Source: Tillandsia leiboldiana
Taxonomy: Eukaryota > Streptophyta > Magnoliopsida > Poales > Bromeliaceae
Reading direction: 5' to 3'
Assembly (NCBI GenBank): GCA_029204045.2
Contig: CM055061.1
Coordinates: forward strand, 42,804,977-42,868,976
Length of the DNA stretch: 64,000 nt
Below are positions 10,433-23,226 of this stretch, piece after piece. Position numbers and translations under genes: made by a program. The notes beneath the pieces were generated by a model that searched no databases, had not been told where the DNA came from, and was given only the letters and a program-made list of their open reading frames with translations. How positions within the stretch are numbered: position 1 is the stretch's first letter; each line of letters starts with the position of its first letter.

Positions 10433-13400
10433 TGTAGCACTCGAGAAATTCAAGTGTGTTTGCGGGCAAGGAAGCAGATCTAAACCTTAGTGATTTGCAT
10501 ACCGGTGTGTGAATTACACAGTTTCCGATGCACAAATTCCGCCTTTCCGATCCGAGTCGGATCTCGGAAATCTGAGGTCGCCAGTGTGACCGTCTCATCG
10601 AATCGAGTGGAAATGGTATAGACCGTTTGCTGATCCGACGGTCGGATCGTCCGGAAATCAGCAAGAAAACTAGTGGGGCCCGCGACTTAAGTGAATAGTA
10701 TTTTGAATAGTAACACCTTGATTTTGTTTCCCGCGTTGGCCAACGTCGCCGATCGACTGTCTGGAGTCCGAATCTGACGATCCAGGTAGTCGATTTAAAT
10801 GGCGTTGTTGATCCGAGCGCAATGGCGCAGACGAAATCTACGTTTGACGACCCTAGAGCCTCGAAAAGCGTGCTGAACTGTAGATATCGCAGTATTTTGT
10901 GGATCTGCGATTTCTCAGGATTTTTAGTCGACGAACAAAAATCGCTACCTCATAGGTTTCGTCGAGCCGGACGTCGTGGTGAAGTCCGTTTTTCCGTTTG
11001 GCGACTCGAATGCCTCGAAAAATGCAAAAAGCAGCAAAAGATGTTGTATTTTACACAGATACCCTTATATTTTATGCTCCAAAAAGCGTGCAAATTCATG
11101 GAGAGGGAGTTTATTGCGAAACAGAGATTCTGCGAAGTGCTTGGCTCAAATTATTAAGTGTCGAAGGGGCAGTTAGCATATTTTTAAACTAAGTGTATAA
11201 GTTGCATTAGGGTTAACTAAGAAACCCTAGAGTCTAGAGAATCCCAACACCTGCCGCCTCTACCAGAGACTTCTCCTCTCCCTCTGCGTCCCTTCCTAGC
11301 ATCACGCCGCCGGCAGCCGTCGTCCCACGCCGGAGAAGAAGAATGAGACAAGGAAGCTTCTTCTCTCGGGTTGTTGGTGAGGAGGATGCTTGGGAAGGAC
11401 CCAAGTTGATCAAACCTTCTTCATGTGGAGTCCTCTGTGTAGCCGCAACCGAGCCCGAGGTGAACCGACGCCAGCCGCCGCCGTGTGCCGTCGCGGAGAG
11501 GTGGTCTTCTTCCTCGGTTTTTCGGCGAGGTAAGAAGGTTGAAAACGTTTCGTTTATAGTGGCCTTTGAACCCAACCATCTTGTTCCTGACGTCGAGTGG
11601 CACGTCTCTGTGAAGTTTGGTCCATCGCCGGCGGGAGCGACTTCTTGCCGGAAGTGCAAGTTCCGACCAGATCTGCGGCCGGGCTTCATCCGGCCGTTGG
11701 AACTCAGATCAGAGACGTTGGAATTAATCTCCTCGTCGACTGCAACCTCCTACCGAAGTTTGGGGATCATCGGGCAAGGATCCAAGTCGATCGGGCCTGC
11801 CCTAGGTTCGGGCAAAAGTGGTACTCCACCGATCCTCGCCGTCCGGCGCCGCCGCTCTCCCGCGACGCCGGCCACCACCTCAGCAAGCTTCCTTGCACCG
11901 AGGGAAGACTTATGGTCCAAGTCGGAGGGCCTCAATTGCACTGGATCGGAATCCGCCATTAGAGGCTCTCAAGTTGGCCGAGCTTCGCCGCCGGCGATCT
12001 TCGCCGCCGGCGATCGTCGCCGCTCACAGCCGCCGGCCAGTGACTCAGGTAAGTGAGTTAAGTTATTTAGAGGCTTCATACGTTGTTGCATGGGGGTTTG
12101 GACGTGTAGGAACTAACCTCTGTGGTTGCACCAGATTGTTACCCGAGCTCCACCACCGGTCGTCGCCGCCGCCTCTGGTCGCCGGCTGCCCACCCAGGTA
12201 ACGTTCCTTCGTCGAGGGCATTCCATAGATGCCTTTGCATGCAGCCTAGTAGCCCTAGTTACTGAAGTTTCCATGCATGCATTTAAGGTGACCGAGGAGC
12301 TGCATTCCGGCCAGCCGCCGCCCGGAGCCGCCGGCGTCGGGTCTGGTCGTGACCGAGCCTCATCTGTGTCCAACCTCTCACTGTTGCTTGCCTCAGATTA
12401 CACCTTGATCTCGAGTTGAACAAGGTTCGGCCAAACCGAGCCTTAGCCTTGTTGGGGATTAGATTACCTTGCTCCGGCCAACTTTCCGACAACCTTTCGG
12501 CAAGCCGTAGGTGAGCACCGCACTCCTCTGTCATTATTAAGCATCATGCTCAAGTTTCAATCAGAATTGATTAGGTGTTTGTTAAGTTGTAGCATAGTTG
12601 CATTTTGGACCTAAGTAGTTTATGGGCCAACTTTGCCCTCGGGCCTCGTGCAAGCCCAAACCAGTGAGCACGGGCTTTGTCGCGTCGAAACCTACGCGCT
12701 GAAACTTACGGCGCTGTCTAAAGCTTCCTGGTTTGGAAGAATGAGTGAAAACAACGGTTATGAAGGTGTATTTATAGCAATATTTCGATAGAGGAAATTA
12801 TGATTTGGTCCCTGTCTGCCCGAACATCAAAATTATGATGTTTAGGGACAGCAGGTGTAGTTGGACGATATTTGGATATTTTTAGACCGTTGGCGGGTCA
12901 GGATTGGAGGGTCAGTGGATTTTCGGGAATTTCGGTTTAAGCCTAGTTTCGGCTAAGTTCCCCATATTAGTGACATGTTATTGTAGTGTTGTCGGGATGG
13001 GTATGAGTGAGTCTAGTTCTGATCACAGTTTCTGTTCAGGGCCCAGCAGTTCAGCACCAGTCTAGTCTAGCGGGAGTTCGGGATCGGCCTACATTCAGGG
13101 GGCTCGTTCGACTGACTTCGAGGTGGGTTTTTATTTTGAGACTTAGTGTCGGGCTTCCGACGGTGGTAACTACTTCTGATTATACGTTTAACTGTGCTAA
13201 CGTGGATAGTCTTTATGGTCCTTGTTATTGAGTTATACTTTGTATATTTGGTTACTATGCTCGAAGCTGCGGCACGCGCACCCGCGATTTGGCCACCGCA
13301 AAGGGTGCGCTTTTCCGGAAAAGTGGTCTATGACCCGTGTAAATCCACGAGGTGACGTAGTGGGGCCCCCGTAGGTGTGGGGTTTTGAGGCGCCAAGGTG

Positions 13401-14320
13401 TGAGCGGTGCGACCCGTCGGGATAGGTGCTCGACGTGGTCAGGTTTTGCAGGTGGTCGTGCTTTATTTCCCTCTTGGGAGGGTGGTTGCTCTGGATAGTC
13501 TTACGGTTGGATTTACTGCTCTTTCCTGCTTTCCTTGTTATTATTGTGTCGCTGACTCCCCACTCCGTGACAGGTTCTTTCAGGGGTGAGAGATAGGCGA
13601 CGGTGAGGCCGAGACAGGAGCTTTTGGGTCCATGGTGGCCCTAGACTGTATTTCCTTCTCTACTTCGCTTTTCATTTGACATTGTAGCCTACTGTGTGGT
13701 TCTCGATACCCTCGTGGGGTCGGTGTGGATGTCGGTACTTCACTCTCTAGATATGAGGATGTTGAGTTTTGGTTTCTATCTCTGATCGGTCGTTTTCAAA
13801 GAAAAGAAAAAGAAAGAAAAACAAAGAAAAAGAATTGTGAAAACCGTTTTCAAAATCTGGGTGTCGTGTGGACACCGTTTTTAAAATCTTGTGGATTTAT
13901 GGATTTCGAAAAACGGATTTAAAAATCTGAGTGTCGTGTGGGCACTGTTTTTAAAAAAAAAACTCTGTAGATTTATGGCTTCTGAAACTGTTTTAGAAAA
14001 ACTGGGTGCCGGGTGGGCACCGCTTTCAAAACTGTGGATTTATCCTTTCAAGTTGATCGGCCTTGAGAATTATTCAGTTCTGTATGTGTATGTATGTTTA
14101 GAAACTGTTGTGATTGAATAAACGACTGTGATTGGATGTTGTATTAGCCGCGACGCCGTGCATATATAGAGGAAACTCTTTCCGTTTGCATAGCGAATCT
14201 GTGTATGCGGCGGGTCTGGGCACGCGCCGGAGAAGAAGGAATTTCAAAAAAAAATTTACACGCAAAACAAATCCTCTTTTCGTTGACCGTTCCGCTGAAT
14301 GAAACCCCCGGGGCGTGACA
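10433..14320 (+). repeat. 3' LTR of gypsy C (about 3.9 kb)
   Basis: It starts TGTAGCACTCGAG after the polypurine region and ends CCGGGGCGTGACA, the same terminus as the LTRs of gypsies A, B and the solo LTR. No primer-binding site follows, so this is a 3' LTR; TTTCA at 14321-14325 is the likely target-site duplication. About 11220-12540 is GC-rich with GCCGCCGG repeats and several splice-donor-like sites (GAGGTAAG near 11530, CAGGTAAG near 12047), suggesting a transcribed leader. 13795-14040 contains AAAGAAAA runs and a GTGTCGTGTGGACAC-like motif repeated three times. Its open frames have no recognisable domain. Confidence 0.8.
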
Positions 14321-16937
14321 TTTCATTTGCTTATTACTTGTTCAGATCGGTTGATTTATTTGACTGCTTTCCGCACCACGCGTCACTCTTTAATTCAAAT
14401 CGACCGGTTCGGTCATTTTAACCGTGCCGTTTGTCGCGTAGCGATTTTTGGTATCGACAAAGACGTCTGATATTTTGATTATTAAATTTTAATTTACTGT
14501 AATTTTTTGTTCGAATTTTTAAAATTATTACAAGTCAGTCCTGTAATCCAATTTATTTGTTTTAACATGCGTATCGCTAATATAAAAGTGAGATGATATT
14601 TTAATCATTATTATGTGATCACTATTCTTGATACTTTCACACTATTTATAAATTAGCAACGTATTTAGTAAACTAAATTAAATTATTATACTCGATTGTA
14701 ATAATATTACAAGTTTGCATCAGAAATTATAATAAACTGAAATTTGAGGATGAAAGAATTCGCATGCTATATACTCGGAGGACCAAAAGTGTAATTTAGT
14801 TTAAAAAAAAAGAAAAATATTTTTGATACATTGAAAAGTAAGTGTGTGATATACACTTTTTTCATCTAGTAATATGATGAATTTTATGAGTCATTTCGAA
14901 CTGACTGATGACTAAATTTTTACTTCTGAATAATTAAAATATATATTGTATATTTATTTCTGAATATACTATAATATGTTAGTATTGCTTTAAAAAAAAA
15001 AAATAACTTGACTCTGATCCTTAATCTGGTACAGCGGAGTGCGGCACGCCCGATGCAGGCAATAATTTCTCCAGCAGAGGTTCTTTTCCGGGTACGTGTT
15101 GTCGACACGTGGGATCGGCGGCATTGACTGCACCAGCCCCTGGGACGGGGACCCACAGTTCTGGGGTTGGCGAGAGTTGCCTCCACGTGGCACCAATAGG
15201 AGAAGCCCTGCGTGGTGGGCCCCACCCCACTGGGGGGCTTTGTGGGAAGGGTGGGGGCGCCCGCGGGGCGGGGGGATCCTACATAGTAGTGGCGCGCGTT
15301 GTGGAGTGTCACACCATCAAGGGGAAGGTGTGGTGCGGGGTGATGCCAAAGACACGTACGTTTCTACCGGCACCAGCCGCACCACGTCTTCCGTGCACCG
15401 GACCACTCAGAATCCGTCACGTTGGACGCCCGCGGATAATCGACGCCGTTCGTGCGTTTGTGGATAATGCACCGAATTTCGCACGGGTTGGTATCAAAAG
15501 GTTTTTGGAAATTGGATAAGATTTATACATGGAGCCTCATTAATGGTGCATGTTGGGGTGCTCTTGTGGCCACAACTATGGGGAAAGTGGTGTAGTGGAA
15601 TGTGCTTGTTGCAATGTTGTTTCCCAATCAAAGGGACTAGTAACGATAAAGTATAGAGGAGAAGGCGAAAAAAAAAAAAAAAAGAAAAAGAAAAAAGGAG
15701 AATGTTCAACTTTGAGTTTTGTTTTTTAAATTAGCTTCAAAATTATCTAAATTAATTTTTCACGAATTTTAAGCTTGATTTAGCATTCGATCACAAACTA
15801 AAATTTCGGTTATTAACATTAGTTACCCAAATAAAGATTTTATTATAATTCGTCATAGATCAAAGTCAAACTATCCGCGTGTATGTACGGAATATATAGG
15901 GCATGCTAATTTTATCCAAGATATATGAGTTGTGTGAGACTACATGACTAATGAACGAGTAACCAAATTGACACAAGTATATATAGACTAAATGGTGAGT
16001 AATTTGCAATAAAATCACATTTCCTATAATATATTTTATAATGCTTTTGAACAATTTATCCGGTGATAACTTATTCATTATAAAAATTTAATTTCGTAAC
16101 TAAAATATTGGAGTTTCTTTTAACTCAGAAGATTTTGATAGCTGTAGTTTGTTGAGATAGTGCATTCCACCTAAATATGAAGTGGTTTTTGGGGCATTTG
16201 ATTATATTTATACTCAACAAAATAATATATATTTTTCTGAACAAATAAAAGGAATATGTTAAAAAAAAATGTTTATTATATCGAATGTGAGCGACAAAGA
16301 TAAGCCTAATTAGTATTAGAATTTACAAATCTTTGCATTTAATTTCCCAATACAATCGGGATTTTCAGTGGAACTTGGTTTTAGAGATACTAAATTTGAT
16401 TTCATAAGTATGTAATTTATTGCCACATGGTTAAGATCTCCAATATCCTCTACCTCAATTAATGTTACAATTAATCAAAGTTTTGACTATTAATTATATT
16501 GAGAATTTTGTAATTTTTAACTTTGAGGATGCAATTGAAATTTGGCTCCACACCGAAGGATGATTTCTTGTAGTAGAGTAATGTATGTGGCAAGTAGTTG
16601 AGTTTCTTAACTAACAAGCACTATTTTTGTGGTGATATTCCCCTTCACTTCACAACTATATTTCAATATGAGGTTCTACACATCAACTTTATAGATTCTG
16701 TTACCACAAAAGAATCAAACTTTGTAAGTTATATAAATGCTAATACCTCGAATCTCTAATTTGAACTCAGAGATCAGTATCTTTCGTTGGAAGCATCCAT
16801 CGTATAAATTCTCATTTCTATATCGGACCGATGGCATTAAAAATTTGTCCATATATATATTCTTTGTATTCCTGTGCTACCCAATCCAATTTATCGTACT
16901 ATTAGTGACCTTATAGGGCAATGCATTTGTGCTTATC

Positions 16938-16939
<2 letters not shown>
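14321..16939. other. Unassigned AT-rich DNA with an internal GC-rich island
   Basis: I recognise no gene or transposon here. Poly(A) runs lie near 14990-15002 and 15668-15685. 15010-15480 stands out as GC-rich, with ACGTG-containing words (GACACGTGGG near 15103, CCACGTGGCA near 15182) and open frames of 120-136 codons on the plus strand that overlap each other and lack known motifs. It could be a gene promoter or first-exon remnant, or part of an old element. The rest is AT-rich and featureless. Confidence 0.4.
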
Positions 16940-17034
<95 letters not shown>

Positions 17035-17042
17035 AGAGAGAG
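16940..17042. repeat. Compound microsatellite (AT)n(AG)n
   Basis: An AT run at about 16940-16976 passes into an AG run to about 17042, with two interruptions. Confidence 0.95.
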
Positions 17043-17049
17043 GATTCGA

Positions 17050-17275
17050 TTACTATACTTTTATGAGTAAAATTCTTTCGTACTTATAAATTTTCGGCTT
17101 TTGGATGAGTAATGTGCGGTTAGGATTATACTGGTCCCCTATGATTTATACTATTTCACCAACAACCCAGTAAATCCTAAGGGGACCATTATCATCCTAA
17201 CCGCACATCCCTTCATCCAAGGGCGAAAAAGTTATGAGTATAAAAAGATTTATACTCATAAGAGTATAGTAGCCC
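17050..17275. mobile_element. Foldback MITE-like element between two compound microsatellites
   Basis: Two arms of about 95-100 bp are inverted copies of each other. The left arm (about 17050-17148) contains ACTATACTTTTATGAG and GTGCGGTTAGGAT. The right arm (about 17180-17275) carries their reverse complements with scattered mismatches, around a loop of about 30 bp. There is no coding capacity. Both flanks are AT/AG microsatellites, consistent with a target preference for TA-rich DNA or with the repeats being part of the element ends. Confidence 0.75.
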
Positions 17276-17278
17276 TAC

Positions 17279-18683
<1,405 letters not shown>

Positions 18684-20681
18684 TAATAGTTTTTTTTTTT
18701 GAGAGAAAGGTAGTGCGCTACCCGCTTCATTCAATTAGAGGATGAACTAGGCTACATCAGTGAGACAACTAGGTCTCGGATAAGGAAAAAAAAAAAAGAA
18801 AAAAAAGAAAAAAGAAAACGATAGGCGATAAACGATCAACGATCCACCCGAGCAGTTCTCCAACACGGACCCCTGGTCTCGTCCCACAGATGTCCTAACT
18901 GGCTAGCCCAGGTCTTCGCAACCAGGGGGTCAGTAGAGGAGTTATGGAAAATTACCTTGTTCCTTACCAACCATACCACCCACCAGATAGCAGCCAATCT
19001 AACCAGGTTTCTGTTGACACGCAGAGGATCCCCCGGGGTCGTCCATTTTTCCCAAATGCTTTTAGTGTCTACCCTCGGGTTGTCCCTGTCCAAATCCCCG
19101 AAGATCGTCCACATCAAGAACTGAGTGTAAACGCACTTTGTGAGGAGATGATTCGTGGATTCCGTCTCGGTACCGCAGAGAACACACAGTAAATTACTGG
19201 TCCACCCCCTTTTCACAAGGTTATCGACTGTTTGGATCCTTTTCCTGAGAGCTAACCACACGAAGATCTGGACCTTGAGTGGTAGACGGGGGCATTAGGC
19301 TGTTACCGCGCAATAGTCTCTGAGGCCCCCATCATTAAGTACCCTGTACGTGGATCTCACGGTAAATCCACTGTTTGCACACCACCGCCAAACTACCACA
19401 TCCGGCCCAAGCCCTATCCTGAACCCTTCCAGAGCCTCCTTGAGTTGTGCAACCCGACTACACTCCAAACTCGCCCTCAAAACAAGCCCTCTCAAAATGA
19501 TTCCCCAGGACCACCCGCTCTGATCAGCCCCCTCACACACTTTAAGCCTTTTATCCACCACTTCATTAAAAATGTCAGCGAAACAGGACTGCAGCGACAT
19601 CTCCCCACACCATCTGTCAGACCAAAAGTTTGTCGCTCTCCCGTCCCCCAGCACGAACGAAACACCCCCCTTGAAGATATCCCTGGTACTAAGGACATTT
19701 CTCCACCATTGCGAAGCCGGCCTAAAAGACCTACCCTCCCCCAGTGGTCTCCTTCGCAGGTAGTACAACGCACGAATTAGAAGGTTCCACTGTAGCTTCG
19801 GTAGCGTGAAGAACCTCCACCACCATTTGGTGAGGAGTGCGTCGTTCATAGTAGCAAGGTCTAAAATGCCCATACCACCTTCCTCCTTACTCCTGCACAC
19901 ATTTTTCCAGGCAACTAAGCACCCCCTCCCTGCCTCTTTTAACCCCCCGGTCTAGAAAAAATCTCTTCTCAGAGCCTCAATCTGCTTGAGGACCCATTTG
20001 GGTGCTTTGAATATAGCAAAGGAATAGAGAGGGAGGCACACAAGGACCACGTTGACAAGAGTAAGACGCCCGCCCCTGGAAAGCAACTTGGCCTGCCACC
20101 CATTAATCCGACTTCACACTCTCGCAATGACATCTCTCCAGTCCTCCTTTCTAAGAGGCCTGCCAGACAAGGGCAGACCAAGATATCGCGTTGGGAAAGC
20201 CCCAACTTTACAATCTAAGATGCTAGCAAGCCTTACCGCCTTGCTTTCTTTGCTGCCCATATTGAAGAGCTCCGTTTTATCCATATTAACCCTAAGACCA
20301 GAAGCCCACTCAAATAGCAACCATATGAACTTGAGATTCCTTAGGTACTTCTTCCTTGCTCCACAAAAAAATAGGGTATCGTCGGCGTACTGTATGATAG
20401 CGACCCTACACTCCGCCGTCGGGCCCACGCCACGGATAAGGTTGTTGCTGACCGCCGCCTACGTCATTCGTGCTAAGCTTTCTGTCACCAGCAGGAACAG
20501 GTAGGGGGAGAGGGGGTCCCCCTGTTTCACCCCTCGCTTGCTCCTGAACCACTTAGTCGGTTCCCCGTTCACTAGCACCGCCATTTTGGCGTTTTCAACA
20601 CAAAGTCTAATCCAGTCGCACCATACCGAATCGAAACCCCACCACTCCATAATCTTAGCAAGGAAAGCCCAGTTCAATTTG
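18684..20681 (-). pseudogene. LINE (non-LTR retrotransposon) ORF2, 3' half, one frame with four nonsense codons
   Basis: Reading leftward from 20681, a single frame encodes LINE reverse transcriptase: WAFLAKIMEWWGFDSVWCDW, then GVKQGDPLSPYLFLLVTESL, then the catalytic YADD in IIQYADDTLFF (about 20395), and an RYLGLPLSGRPLRKEDW block. The plant LINE connection region follows (GGMGILDLATMNDALLTKWWWRF), then a zinc-binding RVT domain (WLALRKRIQTVDNLVKRGW, C-x2-C and H-x4-C) ending at 18836. In-frame stops at 20459-20461, 20114-20116, 19952-19954 and 19295-19297 interrupt an otherwise unshifted frame. The 3' end has A-rich tracts, including a poly(A) at about 18690-18702 on the minus strand. The 5' half is separated by insertion of Sirevirus copy 2 at 20682. 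Confidence 0.9.
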
Positions 20682-21963
20682 TGGGTTATGGATTATATGG
20701 ATCTGAATAGGGAAAAAACCACCTAGAGGGGGGGGTGAATAGGTGTAAACAATAAACACACCAAATCGTTCCGTAAAAATAACCCAATGCGGAAAATAAA
20801 TAACATACGCAAGATTTACGTGGAAAACTCCATCACAGGAGTAAAAAACCACGGGACCGATAACACGGAGAAATCCACTAGAATTAAAACACGTACAAGG
20901 TGATTTACCGTAAACCTACGACTCAACCTTTTCCATACGCTCCTAGTTGATCTTCTCCGCTCGCTCCACAACGCGCCTCAAATCCACGATTTGCGTCCAA
21001 CTTCGAATCCACGAAGTCCAACGTCGAATCCACGACGTCCAACCGAATCCACAGTCTTCACCAATGCGGCACGCCTCGATCACACGAACGCGCCTCGCTC
21101 CGAATTCACGAGAGCGATCACACCTTGAATCCACAAGGCCACGCGAATCCTCGCGCCGATGCTTGATAGATCGTTGATTTATTTGGTGATGATTCTCCAA
21201 ATACTTAGATCAAAGATAGATAAGGAAATACCATCTAAGTATTCTTCAATTTGATTCTACGAAAAATAGGTATTTGAAAACCCTAGAATCAAATTGAACA
21301 ATATAGATAAAGAAACATAAGTATAAACGTGATTTTCTTTCTTCTCTATATTTGTGGATTTTTTCTATTATTTTTCCCGATCGATTTTTTCGATTAAATC
21401 GATTAATTTCTTCTACCTAAAAGATGAAATTAGGGTTTATTTATAGGTTATAAACCTTTGGAAGGGGATAAGAATCAAAAACTGACTTAACAGAATTTTT
21501 TCCGCACGACGGTCCGGACTGGATTAAGGCTGATCCGGACTGTCGTCTTTTTCAGAAGATTTTCTGATAGAACACAGTTCGGGGTCCGGACTGAAACAGG
21601 GGAGGTCCGGACTGTTCATGCAATTTTGCAGAAATTAAAGTTCGGGGTCCGGACTGGAACAGGGGTGGTCCGGACTGAAAAACCGCATGAACTAAACTAT
21701 GTTCGGGGTCCGGACTGGATTGGTCTGATACGGATCCTGAACATCCAACTTGTCCATTTTTTGATTTTTATGCAATGAAAACTTATCCAAGTGTTTCTAA
21801 ACTACTCAAATGTATTCGGATCACCAAAATTATTTAGTTAAACGTACTTGATCATTCCGAATGCATTCTTCTTGAGATTGGTGTAATTGATCCACAATTT
21901 TTCATCTTCAATCTTCAAGACTTATACCACTTCACGAAATACGCCAAAATAAAATCTTTAATA
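20682..21963 (-). repeat. 3' LTR of Sirevirus copy 2 (1282 bp)
   Basis: Reverse complement of the same LTR type as 8637-9936: it ends in CCCA (plus-strand TGGGTTAT at 20682) and carries the CCCCCCCTCTAGG stretch at 20722-20735. The start has decayed from TGTTACG to TATTAAA. Six or seven CGAATCCAC-type words lie at about 20980-21150. The TATA box reads TATAAATAA on the minus strand near 21437-21445. The palindrome cluster at about 21513-21740 is mostly GTCCGGAC instead of GATCCGGATC. Confidence 0.85.
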
Positions 21964-22640
21964 ATCTCCCTCTTTGACGGTTTCATGACAAAACAAAAAT
22001 CCACTTTTAAAAAAAAATCTAAAAGATATTTTTGTTGTTATCACCATACAACAAAAATCTAAAAGATGATTCAAATAAAAATGAATACAAGAGACTTAGA
22101 CGTTTGTACTCTCTGCAAAAGAAATAATTCTTGACAATAGAAATCGTTAGATACCTCAAGAATTTAAACATTCAAAAATCAATCAGAGAGATAGAGTTTA
22201 TACTCACCATGACATTAATTATCAGATATGTATGGAAGTTTAACAAACAGAGATTCACATATCCCTATGTATTAACAATCCAAATGTCATGTCAAAACAA
22301 TTAACAAGTTAATAAATGTGTCAGTTATCAAGCAACTTGTTAGTAATATTACATGCCCAAAAAGTTAGTCAAATAGTTAGTCGGGGCATGTACTCAAAGT
22401 ACACAAGTATTCATACTTACCTTTACTTCATCGTGCAAAAGTTCCACAAAGTACCAAAGTACTTACCTACTTACTTACCACAAGTACTACCACTTAGTAC
22501 AGTTTTTCAAGGTTCTTCAAGGTTCTCTCCCCCTTTTTGTCACAGAAAAGTAGCCAAAATTACAATAAAGGGAGGTAAAGTTCAGAAAAGAAAAGAACTT
22601 AAACAGAAAAACCTGCAGAAAAGATGATTATTAGAACAAC
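21964..22640 (-). other. 3' untranslated region of Sirevirus copy 2 with two polypurine tracts
   Basis: The minus strand has the LTR-adjacent purine tract CAAAGAGGGAG (about 21965-21975) and an upstream tract, GACAAAAAGGGGGAGAG (about 22526-22542). No ORF. The layout matches 7881-8636. Confidence 0.75.
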
Positions 22641-23226
22641 TCAGCCGGAGTCGGTGTCGTCAGAACTGCTACAACCCAATTTGTTAAAAATCTTCTTCAC
22701 CAACTTGGCAAGAGATTTGTATTTCTTTTTCAAATCACCTTGCGCTGCAGAAATATGCTCCATGTCTGTAGATATCTTACTGATTTCGTTTGACATGCGC
22801 TCTTGTTCCGACGAGAGCCGTTGTTGTTCTCGGTAGATTGATGTCACAGAGGCATCATCCTCTGAAGCTGAAGCTACTGCTGGTGCTGTTGCTGGTTGTG
22901 CTGGTGCTGGAACTGGTGCTTGTGCTGCTGGTGCTGAAACTGATGATCTTTTACTGCGAGGAGGAGTAGGTGTATCATCTGGTTTAGTTGAGAGAGACTT
23001 CACAACTGTCGAGTCATTGATTGTTCCTAAGCTATGCATGTATTCCGACGATGCAGTATCGACTTTAAATTTCCTTAAAATATGCATAATGATCATTGGG
23101 ATAGGAAGTCTCTCAGTGGGATGGGCATTTTCAACATATCGAGCAATTCGTGCGCAAATAAGATAGGGAATGTTGAAGTTTAATCCCAATGACGCAGTAG
23201 GATGTCCAAGAAGATAGAGAAATAGC
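22641..23226 (-). pseudogene. Env-like ORF of Sirevirus copy 2, C-terminal part
   Basis: It continues the frame of 25916-26813 after removal of the solo LTR. It begins FLYLLGHP and includes NFNIPYLICARIARYVENAHPTE, ERLPIPMIIMHILRKFKVD, a Pro/Ala-rich linker and a C-terminal coiled coil rich in Gln, Glu and Lys (REQQRLSSEQERMSNEISK and onward). It ends in an acidic SSDDTDSG tail, as copy 1 ends SSDDSA. Apart from the insertion there is no stop or frameshift, although pol of the same copy is badly damaged. Confidence 0.85.

Noticed and set aside
11343..12056. 237-codon frame in the gypsy C LTR
   Set aside because: Overlapping frames on both strands, GC-rich repeats and no domain; treated as LTR leader.
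15096..15519. Two overlapping plus-strand frames in the GC island
   Set aside because: They overlap in different frames and have no known motif; kept only as an unassigned island.
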